A DNA stretch of 64,000 nt. Origin: JAUVXJ01 sp964433755 (GTDB taxonomy: Bacteria > Chloroflexota > Anaerolineae > UBA7937 > B3-Chlor). This document shows, in pieces, positions 1-7,937 of the stretch. The position numbers and the translations under genes are program-made. Numbering within the stretch: position 1 is the stretch's first letter; every line of letters starts with the position of its first letter. The stretch lies in the NCBI GenBank assembly GCA_964433755.1, contig CAYSSR010000001.1:744001-808000 (forward strand), in the 5' to 3' direction. The notes under the pieces are model-generated. The model ran no database searches and was not told the origin of the DNA. It saw nothing but the letters and a program-made list of their open reading frames with translations.

Positions 1-1057
1 GAGGTATGCTGAAGGCGAGCTGGAACAAGGTGAAGGGGAAGTAGTCGTTGCTGTCTTTCACGAAGCCGAGGTCGAGAAGCAGACTGCCAAAGCCAAGACC
101 AGTTATTGGATAGCTGTACATCGCTTGCCCTGACAGGTATAGGTACGTGTCGTCGACGAAGGACGCCGCATCCCACAGTAGAAACGGCGAGATGAGGAGG
201 GCCGGCACTAGTATGACGGGAGCGATTGCTCTCACCAGTGCCCATGTGCCTGAAGGTCGTTCCTTTTTCCACGAGTGGACCAGGAAGAAGGGGACGAAGA
301 GCCATGCGGTCTGCTTGCTCGCACAGGCAAGCCCGAGGCACACTGCGGCTGCGGTTGTCCTGTTCCTGCCAAGGAGATACGTACATGCGATGAGCCAGAA
401 TAGGACGAAAACATCTGTTCCCCCCCAGATCACGTAGGAAACGCCAAAGAAATTCAGCCCGAACACGATGAGGAGGCTGAGTCTCCTGGTGTATGATCTA
501 CCATGCTGCATGTATAGCCAGCAAGCGGCAACGAAAAGCAACAAGAACACCAGGCGTTGATCGTACCATCCGGTTAGCCACGTGGAGATCACGTAAAAGG
601 GCGCGGAGAAGAGAAAGATGAAGGGCAAGTAAGCGTTGTGATACAGCGCCGGGTTCACGTTGGGAGAAGCAAAGGCGTATTCCCATTCCGCCAGAGGCGT
701 TTCAAAGTAGTTCTCTGTGTAGGGGTTTCTTCCACTGAGCAGGAAGCGTATGGACTCCTCAATCTGTATGCTTCCGTCGTGTGTGTATAGCCACGGTTCG
801 GAGGCGTGCCTCAGCACCATGCCAGAGATCGTAGGTAATACCACCACTACGCAAATGGCCAGGACCGCGAGGACAAGCTTTGCCCGTAGAATGGCGCCTC
901 GGGACATGGTGCGATGCATCGACGAGGAGACTGGTTCGAGAAAGGCATACATTCCGAGGATTACGATGAGGAACGCACTGCTGGTACGGTCGAGTCGCGA
1001 GATGCAGGCTGTGCCGAGTGTTAACAAGATGACCGTATCGACGGACGCCCAATTCAT
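1..1057 (-). CDS. Partial GT-C-like multi-pass membrane protein (C-terminus beyond left edge)
   Basis: This reading frame is open from the ATG at 1057 to the window edge, about 352 codons, so the C-terminus is missing. It alternates hydrophobic helices with short loops. An early luminal loop carries the GRNPYTENYFETPL signature seen in GT87/GT39-like membrane proteins, followed by a HNAYLPF segment and, further on, a CASKQTAWLFVPF helix pair. A run of seven C at 420-426 keeps the frame intact, so there is no frameshift there. The family normally transfers a sugar from a polyprenyl-phosphate donor on the outer face of the membrane. The substrate cannot be told. It is divergent from the GT87-like gene at 1299, with a good promoter in the shared spacer. 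Confidence 0.7.
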   Translation of the reverse strand, partial: MNWASVDTVILLTLGTACISRLDRTSSAFLIVILGMYAFLEPVSSSMHRTMSRGAILRAKLVLAVLAICVVVVLPTISGMVLRHASEPWLYTHDGSIQIEESIRFLLSGRNPYTENYFETPLAEWEYAFASPNVNPALYHNAYLPFIFLFSAPFYVISTWLTGWYDQRLVFLLLFVAACWLYMQHGRSYTRRLSLLIVFGLNFFGVSYVIWGGTDVFVLFWLIACTYLLGRNRTTAAAVCLGLACASKQTAWLFVPFFLVHSWKKERPSGTWALVRAIAPVILVPALLISPFLLWDAASFVDDTYLYLSGQAMYSYPITGLGFGSLLLDLGFVKDSNDYFPFTLFQLAFSIP

Positions 1058-1115
1058 GTGATCCACGCTTGCCAAGTCTGCGTGCGCTTGATCTCACCTG
1101 GCCCGACCTTGTGGC

Positions 1116-1144
1116 ATTCTAGCATACGTAGTTGCACAAATCAA
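1116..1144 (-). promoter_or_regulatory. Sigma70-type promoter for the left-edge membrane gene
   Basis: Read on the minus strand, a TTGATT -35 box (1139-1144) is separated by exactly 17 nt from a TAGAAT -10 box (1116-1121). It lies about 60 nt upstream of the ATG at 1057. Confidence 0.55.
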
Positions 1145-1214
1145 CCTTAGCCTTGGCACTAAGCGGGCTGGTGAGGGTCCGAATGGGCGGATCCGCAGTC
1201 CTGAGAGATGGGGG

Positions 1215-1243
1215 TTGGGTTCGCTACGGAGGGATGTTAGAAT
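1215..1243 (+). promoter_or_regulatory. Promoter for the GT87-like gene at 1299
   Basis: A TTGGGT -35 (1215-1220), a 17-nt spacer and a TAGAAT -10 (1238-1243) precede the gene by 55 nt. It is back to back with the minus-strand promoter at 1116-1144. Confidence 0.45.
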
Positions 1244-1298
1244 ACTGACCACGGGTGTTCAACGATCCCGCGGGCGCACAGGGGAGGGATGCTGAGTG

Positions 1299-2399
1299 AT
1301 GAGGAGCCTGGCAAGAGGGCTCGTTGTGGCCGCTGTGGTAGTGTGCCTGTTCGCCGTCAACTCGTTCTTCGAACCACACTACGATTTCAATTCGTTCTGG
1401 GGAGCGGGGCGGGCTCTGTTGGAAGGAAGAAACCCCTATGACTATGCTGTGATCCAGGATATCCTCTATCCGCGGGCCACGGCCAACTTCAACTATCCCC
1501 TCTTCATCGCGGTACTGGTAATCCCCCTGGGGCTTTTCGATTTGGAGACCGCCAAGAACATCTGGCTCACGGTGTCGGAAGTGCTGTTCATCTGGTCGCT
1601 CTACCTGGTCAGGAGACCGGTCCGTGGATCTAGCAGCGTGGTCCTTTCCACAGTAGCCTGTGCAGCCTTCGTGCCCACATTGATCGCGTTGTACGACCAG
1701 CAGACCTCCATGTTCGCTCTGTTCCTCTTGTCTGTAGTCTACTACGCGCTGCAGAGGGGACGTCACAGGTTGACTGGCGCGGCGCTGGCGCTGAGTCTGA
1801 TCAAGCCCCAGACGATGGCCCTTCCTCTGCTGGTCACCCTGTTTCGTCTGCGTCGGGAGGGGCTCACATCATTTGGGATCACCCTGGGGTCCATGTTGCT
1901 CCTCGCCTTTGGCTTGATGAGGGATTGGCCATACCATTGGTGGGCTAGTGCTAGCTGGATAACGCAAGAAGCGGGCAGGGCCGTGCCCACGGTGTGGGGG
2001 TTGTCTTGGTTTCTGACCTCGGGCTACTGGTTCGGGGTTCTACTGGCGTTGGGCCTGCTCGTCACGGTGCTGCTAAACAGGGAGTTCTCCTATGCGCTCA
2101 CCGTGGGCCTCCTGTTGCCGGTCTACATGAAGCCCTACGATCTTGTCCTCCTGTTCATCCCGGTTCTCTCCAGAGGGGGCGGCAGACTACTCGGCGCGTT
2201 GGTGGCCACGTCGTATGCCCTGTTGTTGTATGCTGCTGTCTCCGGCAGGGGCGGGGACATCTTCATTCTGCTGACCGCCATCACTCTGGGCTACCTCCTG
2301 TACCAAGATAGGTCTGCCATGGTGGAGAGAGCGCGCCACTGCTGTGCACTTATCAAGAGCACAGGAGACCGAGCTCGTTCTCAGTCCAGCAGGCGGTAG
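1299..2399 (+). CDS. GT87-like polyprenyl-phosphate-dependent glycosyltransferase (DUF2029 type)
   Basis: This is a 366-residue protein with roughly ten hydrophobic helices. The first extracytoplasmic loop reads DFNSFWGAGRALLEGRNPYD. It has the acidic residue and GRNPY core typical of GT87 mannosyltransferase-like proteins, and a later helix has the family's KPQTMALPL segment. The known family adds mannose or arabinose from polyprenyl-phosphate donors in the periplasmic or extracellular leaflet; the sugar here is unknown. ATG at 1299 is preferred because GGGGAGGGA at 1281-1289 lies about 9 nt upstream; a GTG sits one codon earlier. It is the only plus-strand gene in the glycan locus. Its 3' end overlaps the convergent gene at 2381 by 19 nt. 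Confidence 0.75.
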   Translation: MRSLARGLVVAAVVVCLFAVNSFFEPHYDFNSFWGAGRALLEGRNPYDYAVIQDILYPRATANFNYPLFIAVLVIPLGLFDLETAKNIWLTVSEVLFIWSLYLVRRPVRGSSSVVLSTVACAAFVPTLIALYDQQTSMFALFLLSVVYYALQRGRHRLTGAALALSLIKPQTMALPLLVTLFRLRREGLTSFGITLGSMLLLAFGLMRDWPYHWWASASWITQEAGRAVPTVWGLSWFLTSGYWFGVLLALGLLVTVLLNREFSYALTVGLLLPVYMKPYDLVLLFIPVLSRGGGRLLGALVATSYALLLYAAVSGRGGDIFILLTAITLGYLLYQDRSAMVERARHCCALIKSTGDRARSQSSRR

Positions 2400-4018
2400 A
2401 TGTGTACGGCTGACCCCTCCCAGGAGACGCCCTCGTAGTCTACGACGTGCACGAGCTCGAGCGGGGGCGCACGCCCGTAGAAAGGTGCGTAGATTACACG
2501 GATCGCCGCATCCCAGTCCGCAACGTACGCAACGCGCATGCCGAGCATGTATTCCAGGAGGGCCTTCTGCTTTATGGCCTCGAGCGCGGTAGCATCGACT
2601 GTCCCGTCGAGGTTGATCACGACCCGCTCGCTGTAATATGAGCACAGTCCAGCGTTAAAGGTGCCAATAGTGCTGTCCAGCGGAGTGTTCGCTTGCAGCC
2701 AGAGTGCTGTCTGATGCATCTCCACCTGCCAAGGGTAGAGTCCTTTCCTCCACCAGAAGCCCCCCACTAGAACGAAGCTCTCGACGATCACCAAAACAGC
2801 GAGGCGCCGGTGTTTCCACAGAATGCCGGGCGGACGAGCCTTGCTGTAATGTACCAACACGCCAACCAGTGTGGAGAACAACCAAGCCAGGGGTGCGAAG
2901 TACCAAGATCTTGTGTAGCGTCGGATCGTAACGTGGAATAGGAGAAGGAACACGCATGCCAGGATGGCGAGACCCACAATGCACAGGGCGCGCCCGGGCT
3001 CGCGCCGTCGTCTCACGGCGCTCCAGGTTCTGACACTCGCCACTCCTATGACGATCCACAGCGGCAGTCCCAGCAGCGGCGGCAAGCCTGTCCAAGAAGC
3101 GTCTATCAGCCACTGCCCCTTGTTGAGGAGCCCGCCGAGCGAGACGAGGAGCGCGGCAACAAGAGGATTGCCCGGGCAGGGAGGCTGTAGCTCTCTAACG
3201 ACGAACGGGAGCGCGATGGCGCTGCTTTGCACGATGGTGCCGAAAGTGACGTAGTTCCAGGCAAACCATGGTGCTGCCAGTGACGCGACCAGCGCCAGTG
3301 AGGCGAGCAGTCGCCTTTGCTCGCCGCTCCGGCGTGCCGCCCACGCGGCGTGTAGGAACACTACGGATAGGATGAAGACGCTGTCTGTGCGGCTCAGCAG
3401 CAAGAGTCCTCCGACCGTACCCAGGTACAGGTACCTCGCGAGGCTCCCGCCCCGCGCCCTGATTGCTCCGTATGCGCATAGGAAGAGAGCGACCAGACAT
3501 ACGGTTAGAGCTGTTTCCAGACCATTGGCGGCGTAGAGGATAGCCCTGGGGTTCAGCCCATACAGGACCGATGATGCAAGAGCTGCGGACGAGTTCCCTG
3601 TCAGCATACGTACGAATCTATAGGCGAGGAAGACCGTGACGGTGTCGAGAACGGCTCCCAGGGTTAGTGCGAGGTGAACAGGTAGGTCGAGGTTCTGGTC
3701 AAACAGCAAGTAGAAGGGGCTGATCAGGGCGAGCCAGAGAGGGTGGAACCCGTTAGTGACGGTGACGCCATTGATGCTGATGCTGCCGTCAAGGGCAGCG
3801 TGCCGCGCGATGGAGAAGTAGTAGAAGGCGTCGTCGGGTATGGTCTTGGCGATCAGCGTGGGTATGCTCGTCCAGGCGACGATCAATCTGATCAGGAGGC
3901 TCAACCCTACGATGATCAGCAGCCAGGTGGCCCGAAACGGCGCGGCGCCGGATTGGTCGTCGCTGGAAGGCTCTGTCCTCATGGCGAGACCACACCTTTG
4001 ATGCAGCGGGTTTATCAC
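2381..4018 (-). CDS. GT39-like multi-pass membrane glycosyltransferase
   Basis: The predicted protein has 545 residues, with an N-terminal cytoplasmic tail, about ten membrane helices and a soluble C-terminal domain. The first outer loop has TIPDDAFYYFSIARHA, a DD pair at the place where GT-C enzymes keep their catalytic acid, then TNGFHPLW. The C-terminal part (LWLQANTPLDSTIGTFNAG) is the periplasmic domain found in many such proteins. The GTG start overlaps the TGA of the upstream gene (GTGA), which suggests translational coupling. An internal ATG 12 codons later (position 3982) is an alternative start. The acceptor and donor are unknown. Confidence 0.72.
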   Translation of the reverse strand: MINPLHQRCGLAMRTEPSSDDQSGAAPFRATWLLIIVGLSLLIRLIVAWTSIPTLIAKTIPDDAFYYFSIARHAALDGSISINGVTVTNGFHPLWLALISPFYLLFDQNLDLPVHLALTLGAVLDTVTVFLAYRFVRMLTGNSSAALASSVLYGLNPRAILYAANGLETALTVCLVALFLCAYGAIRARGGSLARYLYLGTVGGLLLLSRTDSVFILSVVFLHAAWAARRSGEQRRLLASLALVASLAAPWFAWNYVTFGTIVQSSAIALPFVVRELQPPCPGNPLVAALLVSLGGLLNKGQWLIDASWTGLPPLLGLPLWIVIGVASVRTWSAVRRRREPGRALCIVGLAILACVFLLLFHVTIRRYTRSWYFAPLAWLFSTLVGVLVHYSKARPPGILWKHRRLAVLVIVESFVLVGGFWWRKGLYPWQVEMHQTALWLQANTPLDSTIGTFNAGLCSYYSERVVINLDGTVDATALEAIKQKALLEYMLGMRVAYVADWDAAIRVIYAPFYGRAPPLELVHVVDYEGVSWEGSAVHIYRLLD

Positions 4019-5469
4019 GCATCTGTGTAGTGACGCAAGATGATACTGCCAAAGACATGCTCGCTTGTCAAGTTGAATCGTTGGTCGAACCAGTTCGCCA
4101 GAGAACGCTGGAAATCGAGGCTATTGTCCAGCGCTACGAGCAGCCAGAAGTCGTGGGCATGCAGTTGCTCCCTTTCGATGATCTCACCGCCAAAGAGTCC
4201 GTAGGTCTCGACCGGCAATTGGGTAGAGGGATCACCTTTCACCAGGAGGTGTTCGCACTGCGGCGCGTAGTGCAGCAGAATCAGAAAGCCGCCGTCACTC
4301 GTATGCACGATGGGCTCCGTGTCGCAACCATGTTCGTTGAGGAACTCAGCGACAGTCCGAAATGGTGGCTTCCCGAAAGCCGGGTTGAAGTACCAGTTGC
4401 CCAGACCGCTGACGGCGAACAGAGATACCAGCACTAGCAGGACGAGATTGGCCCACCGTTCTCTGGTCTTCGTGGCACCCCAAGCCAAGAGGAGGTACAG
4501 CGCGGGAGCTGCCACTATCAGGCTCCGTTCCAGGTAGACGGAGCGCCACTGTGAGATGAGAAAGGTGATCAGCACTGGACACCAGAAGACACTGAGAAGG
4601 AGGACGAGACAGCCGTCATCCCGCCTTCTCCACGCCAATTGCCGAGCTGCCTGTAGATGTGTAACGATGACAAGGAACAAGACTGCTGCAAACGCGATGG
4701 GCACCAGTCTATCGCTCACGAATGTGCTCAGCGTGAAGGCGTATGGCGTAGAGAGCAGGCGCGCCAGGCCCGGCCTCTCGGGCCAGAAGCCACTGGTGAC
4801 GATGCCCTGCGCGCGTGTGACGAACACGGGCAGCCAAGGTGCGAAGGCCAGCCCGGTCCAGATGTCGGCAAGCAGAAGCTTCGGCCACAGTCGCCGCAGA
4901 CGCGGGTCGAGGACAAGGTGGAGATGCAGGGCAAGCATGGCGAATGAGATCCAGTACTGGACGTACATCCCCCAGATCGCACAGATCGTGTAGGCCAGCC
5001 ACCATCGGCGAGAGTTGCGATGGACTGCCTGGAGATATGCGAAAAGCAGAAGCGTCGTGGCCAGGAACAGCGTGCTATACATACGGACTTCCTGAGAGTA
5101 GAAGACCTGGTAAGGCAGGACGGCTGTCAGAGCGGAGGCTAACAACCCTGCTCTGTAGTCGAGGAGATGTCGCCCGAGGGTGTACATGGCAGCTATGCCC
5201 AGAGTCCCGGCCAGGGCAGAGAAGAACCGCAGTAGAAAGTCGCTTCGTCCTATGTAGCCCCAGTAGTGCAGGGCCAAGTCGTGAAAGGGGGGATGGTTGT
5301 GGCCGAAATCTCCCGCGAAGATCCGATCCGGTGCCTTCTTGGAAACCTCTGCGCTGTAAGCCTCGTCGTACCAGAAGCTCTGCGCATCAAGGTGGAAGAG
5401 GCGCAGGCCAAAGCCGAGAGCCACGATGGCTAGAGCCAAGGCAGTCGGACGCAGCAGTTTCTCTTTCAT
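4015..5469 (-). CDS. GT39/GT83-family membrane glycosyltransferase (ArnT/PMT-like)
   Basis: This protein has 484 residues. The first outer loop carries FWYDEAYSAEVS, the DE motif that binds the lipid-phosphate sugar donor in PMT/ArnT-type GT-C enzymes. The second loop has HNHPPFHDLALHYW, matching the HPPF/Y motif. About ten to eleven helices follow, then a short globular C-terminus. It is the most canonical member of the cluster. It probably moves a hexose or pentose from a polyprenyl phosphate to a glycan, lipid or protein outside the cell. The ATG at 5469 starts a lysine-containing signal-anchor helix. It is coupled to the following gene by a GTGA overlap at 4015-4018. Confidence 0.8.
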   Translation of the reverse strand: MKEKLLRPTALALAIVALGFGLRLFHLDAQSFWYDEAYSAEVSKKAPDRIFAGDFGHNHPPFHDLALHYWGYIGRSDFLLRFFSALAGTLGIAAMYTLGRHLLDYRAGLLASALTAVLPYQVFYSQEVRMYSTLFLATTLLLFAYLQAVHRNSRRWWLAYTICAIWGMYVQYWISFAMLALHLHLVLDPRLRRLWPKLLLADIWTGLAFAPWLPVFVTRAQGIVTSGFWPERPGLARLLSTPYAFTLSTFVSDRLVPIAFAAVLFLVIVTHLQAARQLAWRRRDDGCLVLLLSVFWCPVLITFLISQWRSVYLERSLIVAAPALYLLLAWGATKTRERWANLVLLVLVSLFAVSGLGNWYFNPAFGKPPFRTVAEFLNEHGCDTEPIVHTSDGGFLILLHYAPQCEHLLVKGDPSTQLPVETYGLFGGEIIEREQLHAHDFWLLVALDNSLDFQRSLANWFDQRFNLTSEHVFGSIILRHYTDA

Positions 5470-5595
5470 CTCGAGGATTTGAGGAGCCAGGCCGGTTCCA
5501 CCGTCGCTCCGCGGAAGACGGTTGGCCCCGAGAGTATAAGTGAGACCAAGACACGTCCAGTGAGTCGGATGAGCTTTCCGGTCAACTGCCGAATC

Positions 5596-6843
5596 CTACT
5601 CATGCTGGGCAGCCGTTCTGCCCGCGCGAGACAATCTCCCCAGCCAGGAGAGAGGCAAGCGTTGGACAACGGCGCGCACCGCCCGATTACTCAGTATGAG
5701 GATGAGGGCCAGCAGCAGCGATTGCTGCAACCACCGCCAAACGCTCACGGACGGTGTTTGCACTCTGTAGTCCAGCGGTACGCGGAGCCACTTCCTCCGC
5801 ACGAAGTAGCCTTCCTTCTTGTAAGCGAAGAGATGGGCGTGGGAGCGTTGGAGTTGTTCGCGAGTGATCTCGTGTCTGCTGACCACGCCTGCATGCACTG
5901 CCTCGTCCAGAAGCTGCTCTCCTCGGGGACTTCTGCAAATCACGGTCGACCATCCGCCTGCGTACTCTGTCAGCCATGTATCGCCCACCGATAAGTCAGC
6001 CAACTCGTTCGTCAAGTCGGGACAGACCAGGCAGCGCCGAGGACTGTACATGAGATTGACATAACCGTAGGAGTCTTTCGGCAGGAGGCGCCGCTGGCCC
6101 TCGGTCGTCTCGACGACCAACCCCCCGGGCCAGGGTCCACCTCTATACTCCAGCCTGGACACTTGCTGTGTCTCACAGCCCACTTTGTGGACGAGGTGCT
6201 GGGTCGCAGCAGGCTGGAGGTTGAAGCCGCAGAATAGCCCGATCAACAGGGGGTAGGTCTCTCTGTATGAGCCCAACCTCTGAAGGTGACGGAGGCCATG
6301 AACGTGGCAGGGCAGGCCCACCAGGGCCAGCGGACCCCGCTCGCGGCGCGCTGAGCGCAGCAGAGCGTCCAGGCTGACCAGGCTGTACTTGGACTGAGCC
6401 GCCCCTATGACCTCGTCCACTGAGCGCAGTACCGCCGGTTGGCACCTCCAGGGACGATCACTGTCCATCGTGACCCCTAGAGCTCCGTCGATGCGTTTCT
6501 CGCCCAGCAGGTAGACCAGCAGTGCCGTGACCACACCACCGGAGGCTGCTTTCTCCCGGATATATTCGGAGGTGGCCCGTGCGACGTACAGGCCGCGATA
6601 GCGGCCGACCAGAGCATCGCTTGAAGCGTCTTCGATGTACTCCCTGCCCAGAGAATCGAGGTCTAGCCTCCTGCCGGGACAGAACCGGTAGCACAGGCCG
6701 CACCTTATACACTCACCCTGGAGGTGGACGCCCTCGTCATCGACGGCAAGGACGCCGATAGGGCAGATGCTGACGCAGGCGCCACACTGCGTACAGGTCT
6801 GAGGGTCTATGTCGTCAAAGCCGTACGAGTCCTTGGTCGTCAC
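5596..6843 (-). CDS. FrhB/FdhB-family iron-sulfur oxidoreductase (F420-hydrogenase beta-subunit fold)
   Basis: The N-terminus has two ferredoxin motifs: CTQCGACVSICP (Cys17, 20, 23, 27) and CIRCGLCYRFCP (Cys45, 48, 51, 55). Then follow the FrhB N domain (AASGGVVTALL, about residues 100-180) and the FrhB C domain (GLPCHVHGLRHL, then a C-x2-C in CLVCPD and the VGDTW motif). Such proteins pass electrons between F420 or flavin and ferredoxin. Copies lie in many polysaccharide loci with unclear roles. The C-terminus ends in one hydrophobic helix (LLLALILIL). The frame is open much further upstream through the GT2 gene, but that part lacks homology. GTG at 6843, 11 nt after the GT2 stop, gives a normal 415-residue protein. 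Confidence 0.8.
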   Translation of the reverse strand: MTTKDSYGFDDIDPQTCTQCGACVSICPIGVLAVDDEGVHLQGECIRCGLCYRFCPGRRLDLDSLGREYIEDASSDALVGRYRGLYVARATSEYIREKAASGGVVTALLVYLLGEKRIDGALGVTMDSDRPWRCQPAVLRSVDEVIGAAQSKYSLVSLDALLRSARRERGPLALVGLPCHVHGLRHLQRLGSYRETYPLLIGLFCGFNLQPAATQHLVHKVGCETQQVSRLEYRGGPWPGGLVVETTEGQRRLLPKDSYGYVNLMYSPRRCLVCPDLTNELADLSVGDTWLTEYAGGWSTVICRSPRGEQLLDEAVHAGVVSRHEITREQLQRSHAHLFAYKKEGYFVRRKWLRVPLDYRVQTPSVSVWRWLQQSLLLALILILSNRAVRAVVQRLPLSWLGRLSRAGRTAAQHE

Positions 6844-6854
6844 GACGGGAGTGT

Positions 6855-7712
6855 CTACGCCTTGTTCTTCTTGTGTATCATGTCTGCGATCATAGCCAAC
6901 ACGCCGATCTGGAGTGCGGCCATGGTAAGGGTGATGACCGTGATGTCCATCACACGGCCCTGGGCGAGGAGACTGTAGGCGCCGACGGCAATGGCTAGCA
7001 GCATCAGGAGCGAACTCACCGGAAGCAAGACCTTCAGGGGGTTGAAGTACATCATGGTGCGGAGAATCAACTGGACGAAGTTCAGCGTGTCTTGCACCGG
7101 TCTGATCTTGGATGCTCCCTCTCTCTTCTCGTACGGGATGGGCACGTACTTCACCAGGTAGTGATCGCTCAGGAGGGCGATGGTGATGGTGATGGTAAAG
7201 GAGAAGGTCGAGGGCAGGATGTGGAAGTAGTCGAGGGCCAGATCCCTCCGAAAGACACGCATACCAGAGTTGAGGTCGGGTATCCGGGTTTCTGCCAGAT
7301 ACTCCGCGAGCCTGGCGATGAACCATTTGGCGGGCCGTCTGGCGACAGAGATGTCTTGTGAGGTTCTGGCACCCACCACCATGTCGTTGTCGTTCATCTC
7401 ATTCAAGAGAGAGGGCAGGGCTGTGGCCGGATACGTGCCGTCAGCATCCGTGATGGCTATCCAGTCGTGGACAGCGTGCCGAATGCCGGTCTTGAGGGCA
7501 GAGCCATAGCCTCGGTTGGTGTGGTGCTGCAAGAGGCGCACACGATCATGCTGCCGGACGATGTCGGCGGTGTCATCTGTGGATCCGTCGTCGACGACGA
7601 TGATTTCGTATTCCAGTCCCTGTTGTTGCATCACCTCGTCGAGTTGGGCAAGGGTCTGCCCAATACCCCGTTCCTCATTGTACGCTGGAATAACTATACT
7701 CAAGCATGGCAT
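6855..7712 (-). CDS. GT2 polyprenyl-phosphate sugar synthase (DPM1/GtrB-like)
   Basis: This 285-residue protein begins with the GT-A fold LSIVIPAYNEERG. It has VVDDGSTDDT near residues 39-47 and the DAD metal/nucleotide motif at 89-91 (ITDADGTYP). Two C-terminal membrane helices (about 215-280) anchor it, as in GtrB- or DPM-like enzymes. These make polyprenyl-phosphate-hexose from a nucleotide sugar on the cytoplasmic face, the donor type used by GT-C enzymes such as those around it. ATG at 7712 is preferred over an upstream start because GGAGGG lies 9 nt before it. It is followed at once by the FrhB-type gene. Confidence 0.85.
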   Translation of the reverse strand: MPCLSIVIPAYNEERGIGQTLAQLDEVMQQQGLEYEIIVVDDGSTDDTADIVRQHDRVRLLQHHTNRGYGSALKTGIRHAVHDWIAITDADGTYPATALPSLLNEMNDNDMVVGARTSQDISVARRPAKWFIARLAEYLAETRIPDLNSGMRVFRRDLALDYFHILPSTFSFTITITIALLSDHYLVKYVPIPYEKREGASKIRPVQDTLNFVQLILRTMMYFNPLKVLLPVSSLLMLLAIAVGAYSLLAQGRVMDITVITLTMAALQIGVLAMIADMIHKKNKA

Positions 7713-7937
7713 GTTGGAGTACCCTCCGCTCAGCTTCGCGCGTTCCATACCAGGTGGGTCAATCCTGGCAGCCTCTGTTCACCAGCGCCCTCGTTGACTC
7801 GCAGTCAACCGAGAAGAGTGTCCCGGTGGACAGAATGCTCACGACGCCTGGCCCCTTGATGTACCAGGACTGCCGCTGCCAGAGCCTGCATGCTGCGCAG
7901 CGTGCAGACGCCGCGAGGACGGCTCTCGTCGCCCTCA

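Noticed and set aside
420..426. Possible frameshift at a C7 run in the left-edge membrane gene
   Set aside because: Reading through the run keeps one open frame with hydrophobic helices on both sides, so no shift is needed.
5596..7326. A 576-codon frame that would fuse a His-rich N-terminus to the FrhB-type protein
   Set aside because: The first 160 codons lie antiphase over the GT2 gene and look non-coding; GTG at 6843 gives the family's normal start.
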